Assembly: GCA_934454585.1 (NCBI GenBank) | Contig: CAKSFP010000023.1 | Span: forward strand, 1 to 46,469 | DNA from: an uncultured Clostridia bacterium | Lineage (GTDB): Bacteria > Bacillota > Clostridia > UMGS1810 | DNA length: 46,469 nucleotides | Direction: 5' to 3' | Shown here: one piece after another, positions 1 through 7,576 of the stretch | How positions within the stretch are numbered: position 1 is the stretch's first letter | How the letters are laid out: each line of letters opens with the position of its first letter | Translations under genes and position numbers: made by a program | The notes under the pieces: model-generated | Told to the model about the DNA's origin: nothing | Database searches by the model: none | What the model saw: only the letters and a program-made list of their open reading frames with translations

Positions 1-78
1 GAACACAGAAGTTAAGCTCCGCAGTGCCGATGATACTTGGTGGGTAACTGCCCGGGAAAGTAGGTCGCTGCTAAGGTA
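1..78 (+). rRNA. rrf: 5S ribosomal RNA, 3' part
   Basis: The window opens inside a 5S rRNA. The segment has the conserved GAACACAGAAGTTAAGC block of loop B/helix III, then the helix IV/V region (TGGTGGGTAACTGCCCGGG) and the 3' end AGTAGGTCGCTGC. About 35-40 nt of the 5' part lie outside the window. The 3' boundary is estimated because the pairing 5' strand of helix I is not visible. A strong terminator begins about 10 nt later, so this is the distal end of an rRNA operon transcribed rightward. Confidence 0.95.
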
Positions 79-86
79 GGGTATAT

Positions 87-120
87 AAAGGCTGTCAGTA
101 ATCACTGACAGCCTTTTTTT
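87..120 (+). terminator. rRNA operon terminator
   Basis: Hairpin AAGGCTGTCAGT / ACTGACAGCCTT with the loop AATC, followed by a run of T. The stem of about 12 bp and the T-tract are a textbook intrinsic terminator, placed directly after the 5S rRNA. Confidence 0.95.
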
Positions 121-403
121 ATGTTTTCTGTACATCTGAATTAAATTAATTAACCGAAATGGGCAGAGCAGAGCCCTGCCCCTACGACCGATTGGGGGGA
201 ATCGTGGAAAATGAAAATAACGGGATTGACCAAATTCATGATTATTTACAAACGGATATTATTTTGTGGATGTGTGTAGGGGGTTCTACTTCATCGATTA
301 TCAAAAAATGTCATTTTGATTATTTTTTTCATATAGGTAATCATATTTAATCTTTTCCAAAAAAACTATTGCCAAAATACGAAATTTGTGATATTATAAT
401 TAT

Positions 404-555
404 GCCAAACTATTTTAATATTTTTTCAAGATGTGCTATTTAGGATAGCTGTATATTTTTGCGCTTATTTTCACATTCTACTTTTGTATCTTGTAAAAAA
501 TGCAAATCCATTTTAGTAGAATGTATAGCATATCAATCTATTAAAATAGTTTGGC
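404..555. repeat. 152-bp element with 17-bp perfect terminal inverted repeats
   Basis: GCCAAACTATTTTAATA at 404-420 is exactly repeated in inverse orientation at 539-555. A nested 10-bp inverted repeat (473-482 / 515-524) lies inside. The interior is AT-rich with no open frame. This is MITE-like, or it is the closing stem of a structured leader RNA, since a terminator follows at 579-607. The rest of the gap 121-694 shows no credible gene. A 63-codon frame at 159-350 has no recognisable product and overlaps a short GC-rich repeat scrap (153-185). Confidence 0.6.
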
Positions 556-578
556 GACTGTCGGAGTTTGCGTTTTTT

Positions 579-607
579 ATGCGCTTACTTCGGTAGGCGC
601 ATTTTTT
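579..607 (+). terminator. intrinsic terminator/attenuator with cUUCGg tetraloop
   Basis: A 10-bp stem ATGCGCTTAC/GTAGGCGCAT with one T-G wobble is capped by the very stable C(TTCG)G tetraloop and followed by TTTTT. It sits 88 nt before the lipoprotein start with no gene upstream. It therefore ends either a short untranslated RNA arising in the 404-555 element or a leader of the 695 operon. Confidence 0.7.
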
Positions 608-694
608 GTTTGCAAAAAGACTTACGAGGAGGGTTGTGTTTTGAATACGCAAAACAAAAAATGCAATAAATATTCTACGAAAGGATTATTGAAA

Positions 695-1225
695 ATGAGG
701 AGATTATTAGTAGTTTTATTAGTGTTTTGCATTGCACTTTCAACTGCGGCTTGCACGGGGGACGGTACACAACCTCAAAAAGAGAGTAACGAGACAAATA
801 CAGTTGCTAACACTTCATCGAAAGATGAAAATGAAATGTTTGGGTTGAATGACACTGCGGTGTTCAAAAATCTTAAAGTGACCGCAACAAAACTTGAGGA
901 ATCCCAAGGATCGGATTTTTTCAATGCGGAGAGCGGCAAGATTTTTGTCGGAGTGAATTTTGAAATTGAAAATATATCGGAGGAGACGCAAAATATCAGC
1001 AGTCTTTTGCTGTTTGATGCATATGCGGATGATGTAAAATGTGATTACTCCATATCAGCAAATGTGGTTTTCGGTGACGGTACGCTTGACGGAGAATTGT
1101 CTCCCGGCAAAAAACTTGTCGGTTGGTATGCGTTAGAAGTGCCCGAGGGATGGCAGCAGATTGAATTGGAAGTCAAGAGCAGCTGGCTGTCGGGCAGCAA
1201 AGCGCGATTTGTTTTTGATAAATGA
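695..1225 (+). CDS. secreted lipoprotein, DUF4352-like
   Basis: A protein of 176 residues. The N-terminus is a basic start (MRRLL), a hydrophobic stretch and a cysteine at about residue 20 in the context STAAC, so it is a probable lipoprotein signal cleaved before Cys; the -3 position is Thr, which is a weak lipobox. A Ser/Thr/Asn/Glu-rich linker follows. The C-terminal ~120 residues have the immunoglobulin-like beta pattern of DUF4352 proteins (VGVNFEIENISEE, then a late WYALEVPEGW block). The ATG at 695 is chosen because AAAGGA lies 10 nt upstream and the lipoprotein signal begins there; the frame is open further upstream without a signal. The likely location is the outer face of the membrane. 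The role is unknown. The next gene starts 20 nt downstream and is probably cotranscribed. Confidence 0.8.
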   Translation: MRRLLVVLLVFCIALSTAACTGDGTQPQKESNETNTVANTSSKDENEMFGLNDTAVFKNLKVTATKLEESQGSDFFNAESGKIFVGVNFEIENISEETQNISSLLLFDAYADDVKCDYSISANVVFGDGTLDGELSPGKKLVGWYALEVPEGWQQIELEVKSSWLSGSKARFVFDK

Positions 1226-1245
1226 TATATGAGGGAGAGTTTATT

Positions 1246-1602
1246 ATGAGAAGTAAAATTCTGCTTGCGGCAAGCGCACTTGCTACCGCATACACTGTTT
1301 ATTTGATTGTATATTTTGGTAACGGGGTTATGAATACTGACGGCGCCGAGGCTGTCGGAGGAGCAATAGCCACGGCATTGGTTATGCCTCACATGGTCAT
1401 GTTCTTAATCGGGGCGATTTTCGGATGGATCGGTTTTCTCGGCAGAAAAAGTTGGGCTGCGTTGGTCGCCGCAATTTTGTATTCGGTCGGCACATTAGTG
1501 TTTGTTATGTATGCTATGTTTGGGATTCCGATTTTGGTGCTTGGATTTATAGGCTATTCCAAGCAGAAGAAGATTAACCTACAAAATACTCAAAACAGTT
1601 GA
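1246..1602 (+). CDS. small integral membrane protein, unknown function
   Basis: A protein of 118 residues with about three hydrophobic segments (roughly residues 5-24, 45-66 and 70-100) and a short basic, polar tail (SKQKKINLQN). I recognise no catalytic motif. The ATG at 1246 has GAGGGAGAG about 8 nt upstream; an earlier in-frame ATG at 1222 overlaps the stop of the preceding lipoprotein and has no better ribosome site. Together with the lipoprotein it forms a two-gene unit closed by the terminator at 1609-1650, so the two products may work together at the membrane. That is inference from context only. Confidence 0.75.
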   Translation: MRSKILLAASALATAYTVYLIVYFGNGVMNTDGAEAVGGAIATALVMPHMVMFLIGAIFGWIGFLGRKSWAALVAAILYSVGTLVFVMYAMFGIPILVLGFIGYSKQKKINLQNTQNS

Positions 1603-1608
1603 TTTGCG

Positions 1609-1650
1609 GACAGAGGCTTTTCGAAAACTAACGGCGAGCCTCTGTTTTTG
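1609..1650 (+). terminator. terminator of the lipoprotein/membrane-protein unit
   Basis: Stem ACAGAGGC / GCCTCTGT around a loop of about 22 nt, followed directly by TTTTT. It lies a few bases after the stop at 1602. Confidence 0.8.
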
Positions 1651-1752
1651 CTTTGGAACGGTTACGGATTGCTCTCTACAGATCAGCTCGTTTGGGAAAT
1701 GACGAAATTGAACAAAACCGCAACAATTGAACACATAGAGCCCTGCCCCTAC

Positions 1753-1781
1753 TTGACATAGGCACATAAAAATGATAGAAT
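1753..1781 (+). promoter_or_regulatory. rnpB promoter
   Basis: TTGACA (1753-1758) and TAGAAT (1776-1781) with a 17-bp spacer, ending about 8 nt before the predicted 5' end of RNase P RNA. It is close to sigma-A consensus. Confidence 0.9.
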
Positions 1782-1789
1782 AGCTTACA

Positions 1790-2124
1790 GAGCAGCTCAG
1801 ACAGTTGCGGACGGCAAATTGCCGTATGAGGAAAGTCCGAGCATCACAGGGCAGGGTGCCGGGTAACTCCCGGTGGAGGCGACTCTAAGGAAAGTGCAAC
1901 AGAAAATTACCGCCGTCCGTTTATCGGACGGTAAGGATGAAAAGGCGAGGTAAGAGCTCACCGGTGTCTGGGAGATCGGACAGCCGTGTAAACCCCATCC
2001 GATGCAACTCTGACTGAGAATTAAGTTTGCCCGACATTCTCGAAAAGAGGCTGGAGGTGTGCAGAAATGCACATCGTAGATAGATAACTGTCTGATACAG
2101 AACTCGGCTTACAGAGCTGCTCAT
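1790..2124 (+). ncRNA. rnpB: RNase P RNA
   Basis: Catalytic RNA of ribonuclease P, which trims the 5' leader of tRNA precursors. The 5' strand GAGCAGCTC (1790-1798) pairs exactly with GAGCTGCTC (2114-2122) as helix P1. The conserved region GAGGAAAGTCCGAGC (about 1829) and the 3' conserved region ACAGAACTCGGCTTAC (about 2098) are both present. The segment AGGAAAGTGCAACAGAAA (about 1887) and GGTAAGAGCTCACCGG (about 1949) are further hallmarks. The length of about 335 nt fits a bacterial RNase P RNA. I did not fold it fully, so type A versus type B is not decided. A consensus promoter lies immediately upstream. Confidence 0.97.
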
Positions 2125-2201
2125 TTTTTGATTATATTTTAGATTCGGGGCACATATTAATATGTGCACCGAGTTCAGCATTAAAATAAGGTGTGTATCT
2201 T

Positions 2202-2831
2202 ATGGATAATTTGATTTTCTGGACGGAAATTGTCGGCTCTGTCGCCTTTGCGGCATCGGGAACGGTACTTGGCATAAAAAAACATTTTGATATATTCGGT
2301 ATTGTGATACTTGCCGTTATCGCCACGGTGGGAGGCGGTTTCATGCGTGATCTTATCCTTGGTGTGCATCCGCCTGTCATGTTTTCCGATCCCGTTTACT
2401 GCTTCACCGCGGTTATAACGGCGCTGTCGCTGTGTGTTGCGCCTGTACGCAGGCAGTTTTCCAAAAAACTTGTGTACAGCACGGTCATGATTTTGCTCGA
2501 TGCGGTCGGCCTTGCCGTATTCACTGCCAGCGGTGTGATATATGCCTATGAGATGAATGGCGCAAATCATTTCCTCATGATTTTCACAGGGGTGATAACC
2601 GGCGTCGGCGGCGGACTGACGAGGGATATTATCGCCGGGGAATTGCCGTATATATTCCGCAAGCATGTGTATGCCTGTGCCGCCATAATCGGTGCTGTGG
2701 TGTGCTCATACAGCATTGCACAGATAGGCATTGGATATGCCATGTTTATCTCGTCGTCGATTATATTTGCAATAAGGGTTCTGTCGGCTTATTTCAGGAT
2801 AAATCTGCCGAGGATAAGCGATGAAGAATGA
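2202..2831 (+). CDS. TRIC-channel/UPF0126 family membrane protein (YadS/YicG-like)
   Basis: A protein of 209 residues made of two homologous halves of three hydrophobic helices each. Each half carries the family's glycine-rich signature: GGGFMRDLILG in the first and GGGLTRDIIAGELP in the second. That is the usual length and architecture of bacterial UPF0126 proteins, which are homologues of trimeric intracellular cation (TRIC) channels and are predicted monovalent-cation or small-anion channels in the cytoplasmic membrane. The start at ATG 2202 has AAGGTG 8 nt upstream; a GTG three codons earlier lies inside that ribosome site. It stands alone: rnpB is upstream and a palindromic repeat separates it from convergent gatD. 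Confidence 0.9.
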   Translation: MDNLIFWTEIVGSVAFAASGTVLGIKKHFDIFGIVILAVIATVGGGFMRDLILGVHPPVMFSDPVYCFTAVITALSLCVAPVRRQFSKKLVYSTVMILLDAVGLAVFTASGVIYAYEMNGANHFLMIFTGVITGVGGGLTRDIIAGELPYIFRKHVYACAAIIGAVVCSYSIAQIGIGYAMFISSSIIFAIRVLSAYFRINLPRISDEE

Positions 2832-2901
2832 TTTTTTCTTGAAAAGTGCATTGTCTTTACAGTGAATATTTTATCCTCTGCGCATAAAGTTTTATGCCGT
2901 C

Positions 2902-2986
2902 TGTGTATGTATTTTTATTCTCGGCGTCTCAGACAGCAGTGCAGTAGCGCCGAACTCGCCGCCTAAGAATAAAAAACACATACACA
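2902..2986. repeat. imperfect palindrome, intergenic (probable family member 1)
   Basis: Arms TGTGTATGTATTTTTATTCT (from 2902) and AGAATAAAAAACACATACA (ending about 2985) can pair with small bulges, enclosing a GC-rich middle CTCAGACAGCAGTGCAGTAG (2928-2947) with flanking GGCG/CGCC. It sits between two convergent genes. Its middle and layout resemble the palindromes at 10957-11044 and 15283-15357, but its stem sequence differs. It may also act as a bidirectional transcription stop, although no classical T-run follows the stem. Confidence 0.6.
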
Positions 2987-3065
2987 TCCTTTGATGGAAT
3001 ATTACTTGCGCACGATAGAATTTGTTCACACAAAATAAAATATACACTGCCTTGCCTTTTGTTAA

Positions 3066-3797
3066 TCAGTCGGTGCAAAATCTTTTTACCACATAATCGT
3101 GTGCCTTGTTTTCCGCCTCGTCGTCGAGCGGAGACAGGGCGATTTTTTTGCCGTATTTTCTCTCAAGTGCATTAGAAATTATATAATCTGCAAGTTTCGG
3201 GTTCTTCGGCAACAAGGGACCGTGCAGATAAGTGCCGATAACATTTTTGTACACAACGCCCTCTTTGCCGTCCTCGGCGTTGTTTCCGCTGCCGTATTTC
3301 ACCGTGCCGAGCGTGGCATAATTTCCTGTGTAGGTTCTGCCGCCGTGATTTTCGAACCCTACGACGGTAGAAGATATTATCTCGCTGTCGAGCACTATGT
3401 TGCCAATAAGTCTGCCGGGTTTCTGCTCAGTGTATATGTCGAGCAGCTCCGTGCCGGCTATGGTTTCGTCGTCGAGCTTATAATACTTGCCGAGAAGCTG
3501 ATATCCGCCGCAAACCGCGAGGATTGAGCCGCCGCTTTCGGCAAAATCGGAAATCTCATTTCGAAAATCTCTCAGTCGGGAGCAGACCAATTTTTGCTCT
3601 CTGTCCGAACCGCCGCCGATGAATATGATATCCGCTGCGGCAAAGTCTATGTCATCGCGCAGTTCATATTCATTCACTTGTGCTTCGATTCCGCGCAGCT
3701 GCAGGCGGCGGCGCAGGGTTATTATGTTGCCGCGGTCGCCGTAGAGATTCAGCAAATCCGGGTAAAGGTGCGCAATTGTTATTTCCATTTCTCTCAT
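3066..3797 (-). CDS. gatD: lipid II isoglutaminyl synthase, glutamine amidotransferase subunit GatD
   Basis: A class I glutamine amidotransferase of 243 residues. The nucleophile Cys96 lies in LAVCGGYQLLG and the catalytic His192 in GTYLHGPLLPKNP; GGGSDREQ near residue 61 is the usual oxyanion-side motif. In the family, GatD releases ammonia from glutamine and passes it to MurT, which amidates the D-glutamate alpha-carboxyl of the stem peptide on lipid II. It acts at the cytoplasmic face of the membrane. It overlaps the end of murT by 4 bp (ATGA-type junction), indicating translational coupling and a fixed ratio of the two subunits. Confidence 0.95.
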   Translation of the reverse strand: MREMEITIAHLYPDLLNLYGDRGNIITLRRRLQLRGIEAQVNEYELRDDIDFAAADIIFIGGGSDREQKLVCSRLRDFRNEISDFAESGGSILAVCGGYQLLGKYYKLDDETIAGTELLDIYTEQKPGRLIGNIVLDSEIISSTVVGFENHGGRTYTGNYATLGTVKYGSGNNAEDGKEGVVYKNVIGTYLHGPLLPKNPKLADYIISNALERKYGKKIALSPLDDEAENKAHDYVVKRFCTD

Positions 3798-5140
3798 TTG
3801 CCTCCCTTGCTTTCCAACTCTTTAAGGCTGTTTTGCGTGCCGAACAGCGCTGTGTAGTTTATCAGCACATAGCATATTTCGCCGTTTTTGTGAGCAATTT
3901 CTTTTATGGCTTCGGTGTTGTTGTCACGCGTTGTCACATTGTCAAAGCCTGCGTATTTCAGCCGCAGCGCCATGTCATATTTACGGATGCCGCTTGCATA
4001 GAGCGTGTCTATGTTGGCATCTGTCAGCTTTTCGTAATCGACATCCCATATCCACGACACATCTCTGCCGTCCTGGGCGTTGTCGTTGAGCACGATCATG
4101 ACATCTTTTCTGCGCTTGTCCGCCGCAAGTGTGGCTATCGCCTGGTTGAATCCGGCAGGATTTTTGGAAAGATTCAGGATAACTGTTTTGCCGTCTATGT
4201 CAAACGGCTCCATTCTGCCTATCTGAGGTTTGTAGCGGTTGAACACCTCGTTGATGCCGTCCTCAGCCATGCCGAGAGAATCGTAAACGCAAAACGACGC
4301 CAATACATTGTATATATTGTAGAATCCGCGGTAATTGAGGTTGAGCGGAGTGAGCTTGCCGTCATGGAACACATCGAATTTCATTCCGTCCGAAAGGTCG
4401 ATGTTGCGTGCGCTGTAGCGGGGGGCGGGGCGCTTGAAGCCGCAGTTGGGACATTCATAGTCGCCAAGCTGACTGTAGTGATAGTAATTATATTTCAGCT
4501 CGCCGCCGCATTTCAGGCAGAATCTGCCTTCCTTCGTCTCGTTGACGCTTATGCTGCAGTCCTCGTCAACTCCGTAATATATGCAGTCTTTGTCCGAGCC
4601 GAACTGTACACAGAGGGGGTCGTCGGCATTGAGAATCAGTTTGGTGTCAGGCAGTTTGGATAGAGCCTCGTTGAGCAAACCGATGGTTATGTCTATTTCG
4701 CCGTATCGGTCCAGTTGATCGCGGAACAGATTGGTAATGACAATCTTTGACGGAGTGAGGTGCTTAATTATGTGCCGCAGACTTGCTTCGTCGCACTCTA
4801 TGGCGGCGTAGTCCGCATTGAGCCGTCCCATGAGCGACGCTTTGGCGATGTATGCGCACGCCACTCCGGGCAGCATATTTGCACCCACACGGTTGCAGAC
4901 AACCTCCTTGCCTTGTGCCTCAAGCAGATCGCATATGAGGTTGTTTGTGGTGGTCTTGCCGTTTGTTCCGCACACGGCAACCGTCTCGCCCCTAACTTGC
5001 GCGGCAAGGCGGCGGAGCACCTCGGGTGATATTTTCAAGGCAATTTCACCGGGTGTGGAGCTGCCTTTCTTACCCATCATTTTGCCAAGCTTTATTAACA
5101 TTTTGCACGCCGCAATCGCGGCAATATCTCTGATATTCAT
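3794..5140 (-). CDS. murT: lipid II isoglutaminyl synthase, Mur-ligase-like subunit MurT
   Basis: A protein of 448 residues with a Mur-ligase fold. The ATP-binding loop is GTNGKTTT at 58-65. A four-cysteine zinc-ribbon insertion, typical of MurT, uses Cys208/Cys211 and Cys230/Cys233. The Mur-ligase central and C-terminal (DUF1727-type) parts follow, with VLNDNAQDGRDVSWIWDVD near residue 350. With GatD it amidates the D-Glu of lipid II, which is needed for normal cross-linking in many Gram-positives. The start ATG at 5140 is preceded by AAAGGAA. It lies 20 bp after the PTS-IIC gene on the same strand and overlaps gatD by 4 bp, so at least murT-gatD is an operon. Confidence 0.95.
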   Translation of the reverse strand: MNIRDIAAIAACKMLIKLGKMMGKKGSSTPGEIALKISPEVLRRLAAQVRGETVAVCGTNGKTTTNNLICDLLEAQGKEVVCNRVGANMLPGVACAYIAKASLMGRLNADYAAIECDEASLRHIIKHLTPSKIVITNLFRDQLDRYGEIDITIGLLNEALSKLPDTKLILNADDPLCVQFGSDKDCIYYGVDEDCSISVNETKEGRFCLKCGGELKYNYYHYSQLGDYECPNCGFKRPAPRYSARNIDLSDGMKFDVFHDGKLTPLNLNYRGFYNIYNVLASFCVYDSLGMAEDGINEVFNRYKPQIGRMEPFDIDGKTVILNLSKNPAGFNQAIATLAADKRRKDVMIVLNDNAQDGRDVSWIWDVDYEKLTDANIDTLYASGIRKYDMALRLKYAGFDNVTTRDNNTEAIKEIAHKNGEICYVLINYTALFGTQNSLKELESKGGK

Positions 5141-5160
5141 GTTTATGATTCCTTTGCTTT

Positions 5161-6171
5161 TTACAGGTTGAGTTTCAGGTCACCGCTCTTTATCCAGCCG
5201 ATTTTGCGCAAAAGGTTTGCAAAAATCGGTGTGAGCACCGCCGGAAGCACAATGCAGATGAGCACCATGCCCACAAAATCGAATGTGCCGAAGTTCTCGC
5301 CGGTCATGACGCCGATAGGTCCCACAAGTCCGCAGGTACCCATGCCCGAGGCGATGGCAACGGGGTTTTGCATTTTGAACACGCAGGTGGCAATCGGCCC
5401 TGTGATTGCGGACACGAGCGTTGGCGGAATCCATATGCGCGGATTTTTCATTATATTACCCATCTGCAGCATACTTGTACCCAAGCCTTGTGCGAGCAGA
5501 CCGCTTAAACCGTTCTCGCGGAAACTCATCACCGCGAAGCCTATCATCTGGGCGCAGCAGCCGGCTGTTGCCGCACCGCCGCCGAGTCCGACCAGGGCGA
5601 GTGATGCGCAGATTGCCGCCGAGCTTATCGGCAGAGTGAGGCAGATGCCGACCACAACGGATACAAGCACACCCATCCAGAACGGCTGCAACTCCGTACA
5701 GGTCATTATGAAGTTGCCGAGGCTCGTCATAACATATGATATTCCGGGGCCCGTCAACAGGGCAATGCCGGTGCCGGCGGCTATTGTCACCGACGGAGTG
5801 ACGAGTATGTCAATCTTGGTTTCTTTGGATACAATTTTTCCGCATTCCGCAGCAACTACCACGGCGAAGAATGTGCCCATCGGTCCGCCGAGAGTGTTTG
5901 AAGCGCAGCCTACCGCGCAGAGCGACAGCAGCACAAGTTGAGGTGCGCCCAGTGCTGAGCCGATGGCTATTGCCATTGCCGGGCCCGTGGCTGCGGAGGC
6001 GTATTCTTTCATAGTCTTGAAAAATTCCAATCCCGTTTTGTCATACACGGTGCCGAATATTGTGCCTATCAGCAGCGAAGCAAACAAACCGAGCGCCATT
6101 GCGCCCAGTGCGTCAATAAAGTATGTCTTGAAAGAGAGTTTTATTCCCTTTCGCTTAAAAAAACCGATCAT
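5161..6171 (-). CDS. PTS_EIIC_2-family membrane transporter subunit IIC
   Basis: A strongly hydrophobic protein of 336 residues with 8-10 predicted membrane segments and many glycines. It matches the stand-alone PTS EIIC_2-type transporters: FKTYFIDALGAMALGLFASLL at the N-terminus, TLGGPMGTFFAVVVAAE, GLVGPIGVMTGENFGTFDF near the C-terminus. These are annotated as sugar-transporter IIC components but usually lack a linked IIA or IIB, as here. The substrate is unknown. The gene is first in a minus-strand group with murT-gatD 20 bp downstream. I see no metabolic link, so shared transcription may be incidental. Confidence 0.85.
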   Translation of the reverse strand: MIGFFKRKGIKLSFKTYFIDALGAMALGLFASLLIGTIFGTVYDKTGLEFFKTMKEYASAATGPAMAIAIGSALGAPQLVLLSLCAVGCASNTLGGPMGTFFAVVVAAECGKIVSKETKIDILVTPSVTIAAGTGIALLTGPGISYVMTSLGNFIMTCTELQPFWMGVLVSVVVGICLTLPISSAAICASLALVGLGGGAATAGCCAQMIGFAVMSFRENGLSGLLAQGLGTSMLQMGNIMKNPRIWIPPTLVSAITGPIATCVFKMQNPVAIASGMGTCGLVGPIGVMTGENFGTFDFVGMVLICIVLPAVLTPIFANLLRKIGWIKSGDLKLNL

Positions 6172-6323
6172 TTTAGATTTCTCCCTCTTTTGTGTATTTT
6201 CATATCCTTTACATTATACATTAGCTGATGTGATTTTTCAATGGTTTATCGCTTTTTTATGAATATTTACCCTCATTTTCATATATTTATGTATTGAGAT
6301 GTAATGGGAGGGAGTTTTTTTGA

Positions 6324-7544
6324 TTGAAAAAGATAATTCTTGACGATATACACGGCGAGCGGCAGAATTTTGTCGTGACGGAGGACGGCAAGCTTTACTG
6401 TGAGTGTGAGGGCAAGGAGAGGTATTTGCTGTCCGACGGGATAACACCCGTCTTTGACGCGACTGTAGATGCGCTCGGTCATGTGCACCTTGCGGCGGTG
6501 ACGGCGGACGGGGAGATAATGTATTTCAAATACGATTTTTCATCATGGAAAAAGTTCACCGTGATGTCCGACCGCAGCGGAAATGCGCGCATAAAGTCGC
6601 TGCGGATAATATGCATAAGCGGACGGATGAACCTGTGGTACAGTTTTGAATATGACGACAAAAAACTGCTCACTCACCAGATTTTTGACGGGCCGGACAT
6701 GATCGGCTCGCCGGAGGTCGTGGATGAGCTTGGCTATCGCGGTTCGTTCTCGGTGTGCTGTGACAACGATTTGAACACGCATATTTTTTATGCCGACGGC
6801 AATGAGACGAGCAGATATCGGGTATTTTCGTGGTCGCGCAAGGCATATGAGGAGTTGCCTTTTGAACACGAGAACATCGGTGCGATATCGAGCATTTGCG
6901 ATGCGCACGGGGTTGTGCGGGTTGCATTTGTGGCGCGCTCTCACGGATATTATGTGGTGTGCTGTGCCGTACCGGGCGCAGAGCCGCGCACGGTGGGGTT
7001 CGGCGTTGGGGCAGGCTGCGTGCCGAACATAATAGCGGTCGGCGACACGGTGTATGTGCAGTGGAGCGACAATTTTGAAACTTCGGAATGTGTCAGCTAT
7101 GACGGCGGCAAAAACTTCTCTCCGCCAAAGACTGCTGATGCTTTGCCGGGAGGTGCTGAGTCGTTCGGGGCATATCGCCGCGGCAAAGACGGGCTTTGCA
7201 TAGGCTTGTGCCGTGCGCTGATGTCGCGTATAAACGGCGGCATTATACATGAGACGGAGATTTTGGAGCAGATGGAAGATGTGGACGAAAAGGAGAGCGA
7301 GATAATGGATTATTATAACAAGTCGGGAGACAATATGCAGGTGAGCATAGATCTTGCCGCACGGTTGGGGAACATTGAACAGGAGCTGGAGACCATCGCG
7401 CGGATCTTGAGCGAGAGGTTCGGCGCGGAAAAAGCGGAAAACGGCGAAAATGGTGAGAATGGTGAAAACCTGTGTGATCGCGATATCGGCGAGGTGGATG
7501 CGGATAACCTGGAGATTTTCGAGAATATGAATATCGAGCCGTAG
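6324..7544 (+). CDS. beta-propeller-like protein, function unknown
   Basis: A protein of 406 residues, apparently starting at TTG 6324 with GGGAGGGAG about 9 nt upstream. Residues 1-300 consist of repeated four-strand units with a regular pattern of alternating hydrophobics ending in F/W/Y (FDATVDALGHVHLAAV, NTHIFYADGN, AISSICDAHGVVRVAFV, VYVQWSDN), suggesting a sialidase-like or other beta-propeller. A predicted helical or coiled-coil region follows (about 310-370), then a GEN-repeat acidic tail (ENGENGENGENL). There is no signal peptide and no membrane segment. The next gene, a DUF4397 protein, starts 32 nt downstream and is likely cotranscribed. I do not recognise a function. A structural role, for example in the spore coat, is possible but unproven. 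Confidence 0.75.
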   Translation: MKKIILDDIHGERQNFVVTEDGKLYCECEGKERYLLSDGITPVFDATVDALGHVHLAAVTADGEIMYFKYDFSSWKKFTVMSDRSGNARIKSLRIICISGRMNLWYSFEYDDKKLLTHQIFDGPDMIGSPEVVDELGYRGSFSVCCDNDLNTHIFYADGNETSRYRVFSWSRKAYEELPFEHENIGAISSICDAHGVVRVAFVARSHGYYVVCCAVPGAEPRTVGFGVGAGCVPNIIAVGDTVYVQWSDNFETSECVSYDGGKNFSPPKTADALPGGAESFGAYRRGKDGLCIGLCRALMSRINGGIIHETEILEQMEDVDEKESEIMDYYNKSGDNMQVSIDLAARLGNIEQELETIARILSERFGAEKAENGENGENGENLCDRDIGEVDADNLEIFENMNIEP

Positions 7545-7576
7545 TTTTTTTGTGAATAAGTTTTATGGAGGATTTT

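Noticed and set aside
159..350. A 63-codon frame on the plus strand after the 5S terminator
   Set aside because: No ribosome site, no recognisable composition of a protein, and it overlaps a GC-rich repeat scrap. Treated as non-coding.
3680..4663. A long plus-strand frame (327 codons) opposite murT and gatD
   Set aside because: It lies entirely antisense to two well-supported genes and has the Val/Cys-rich look of a shadow frame.
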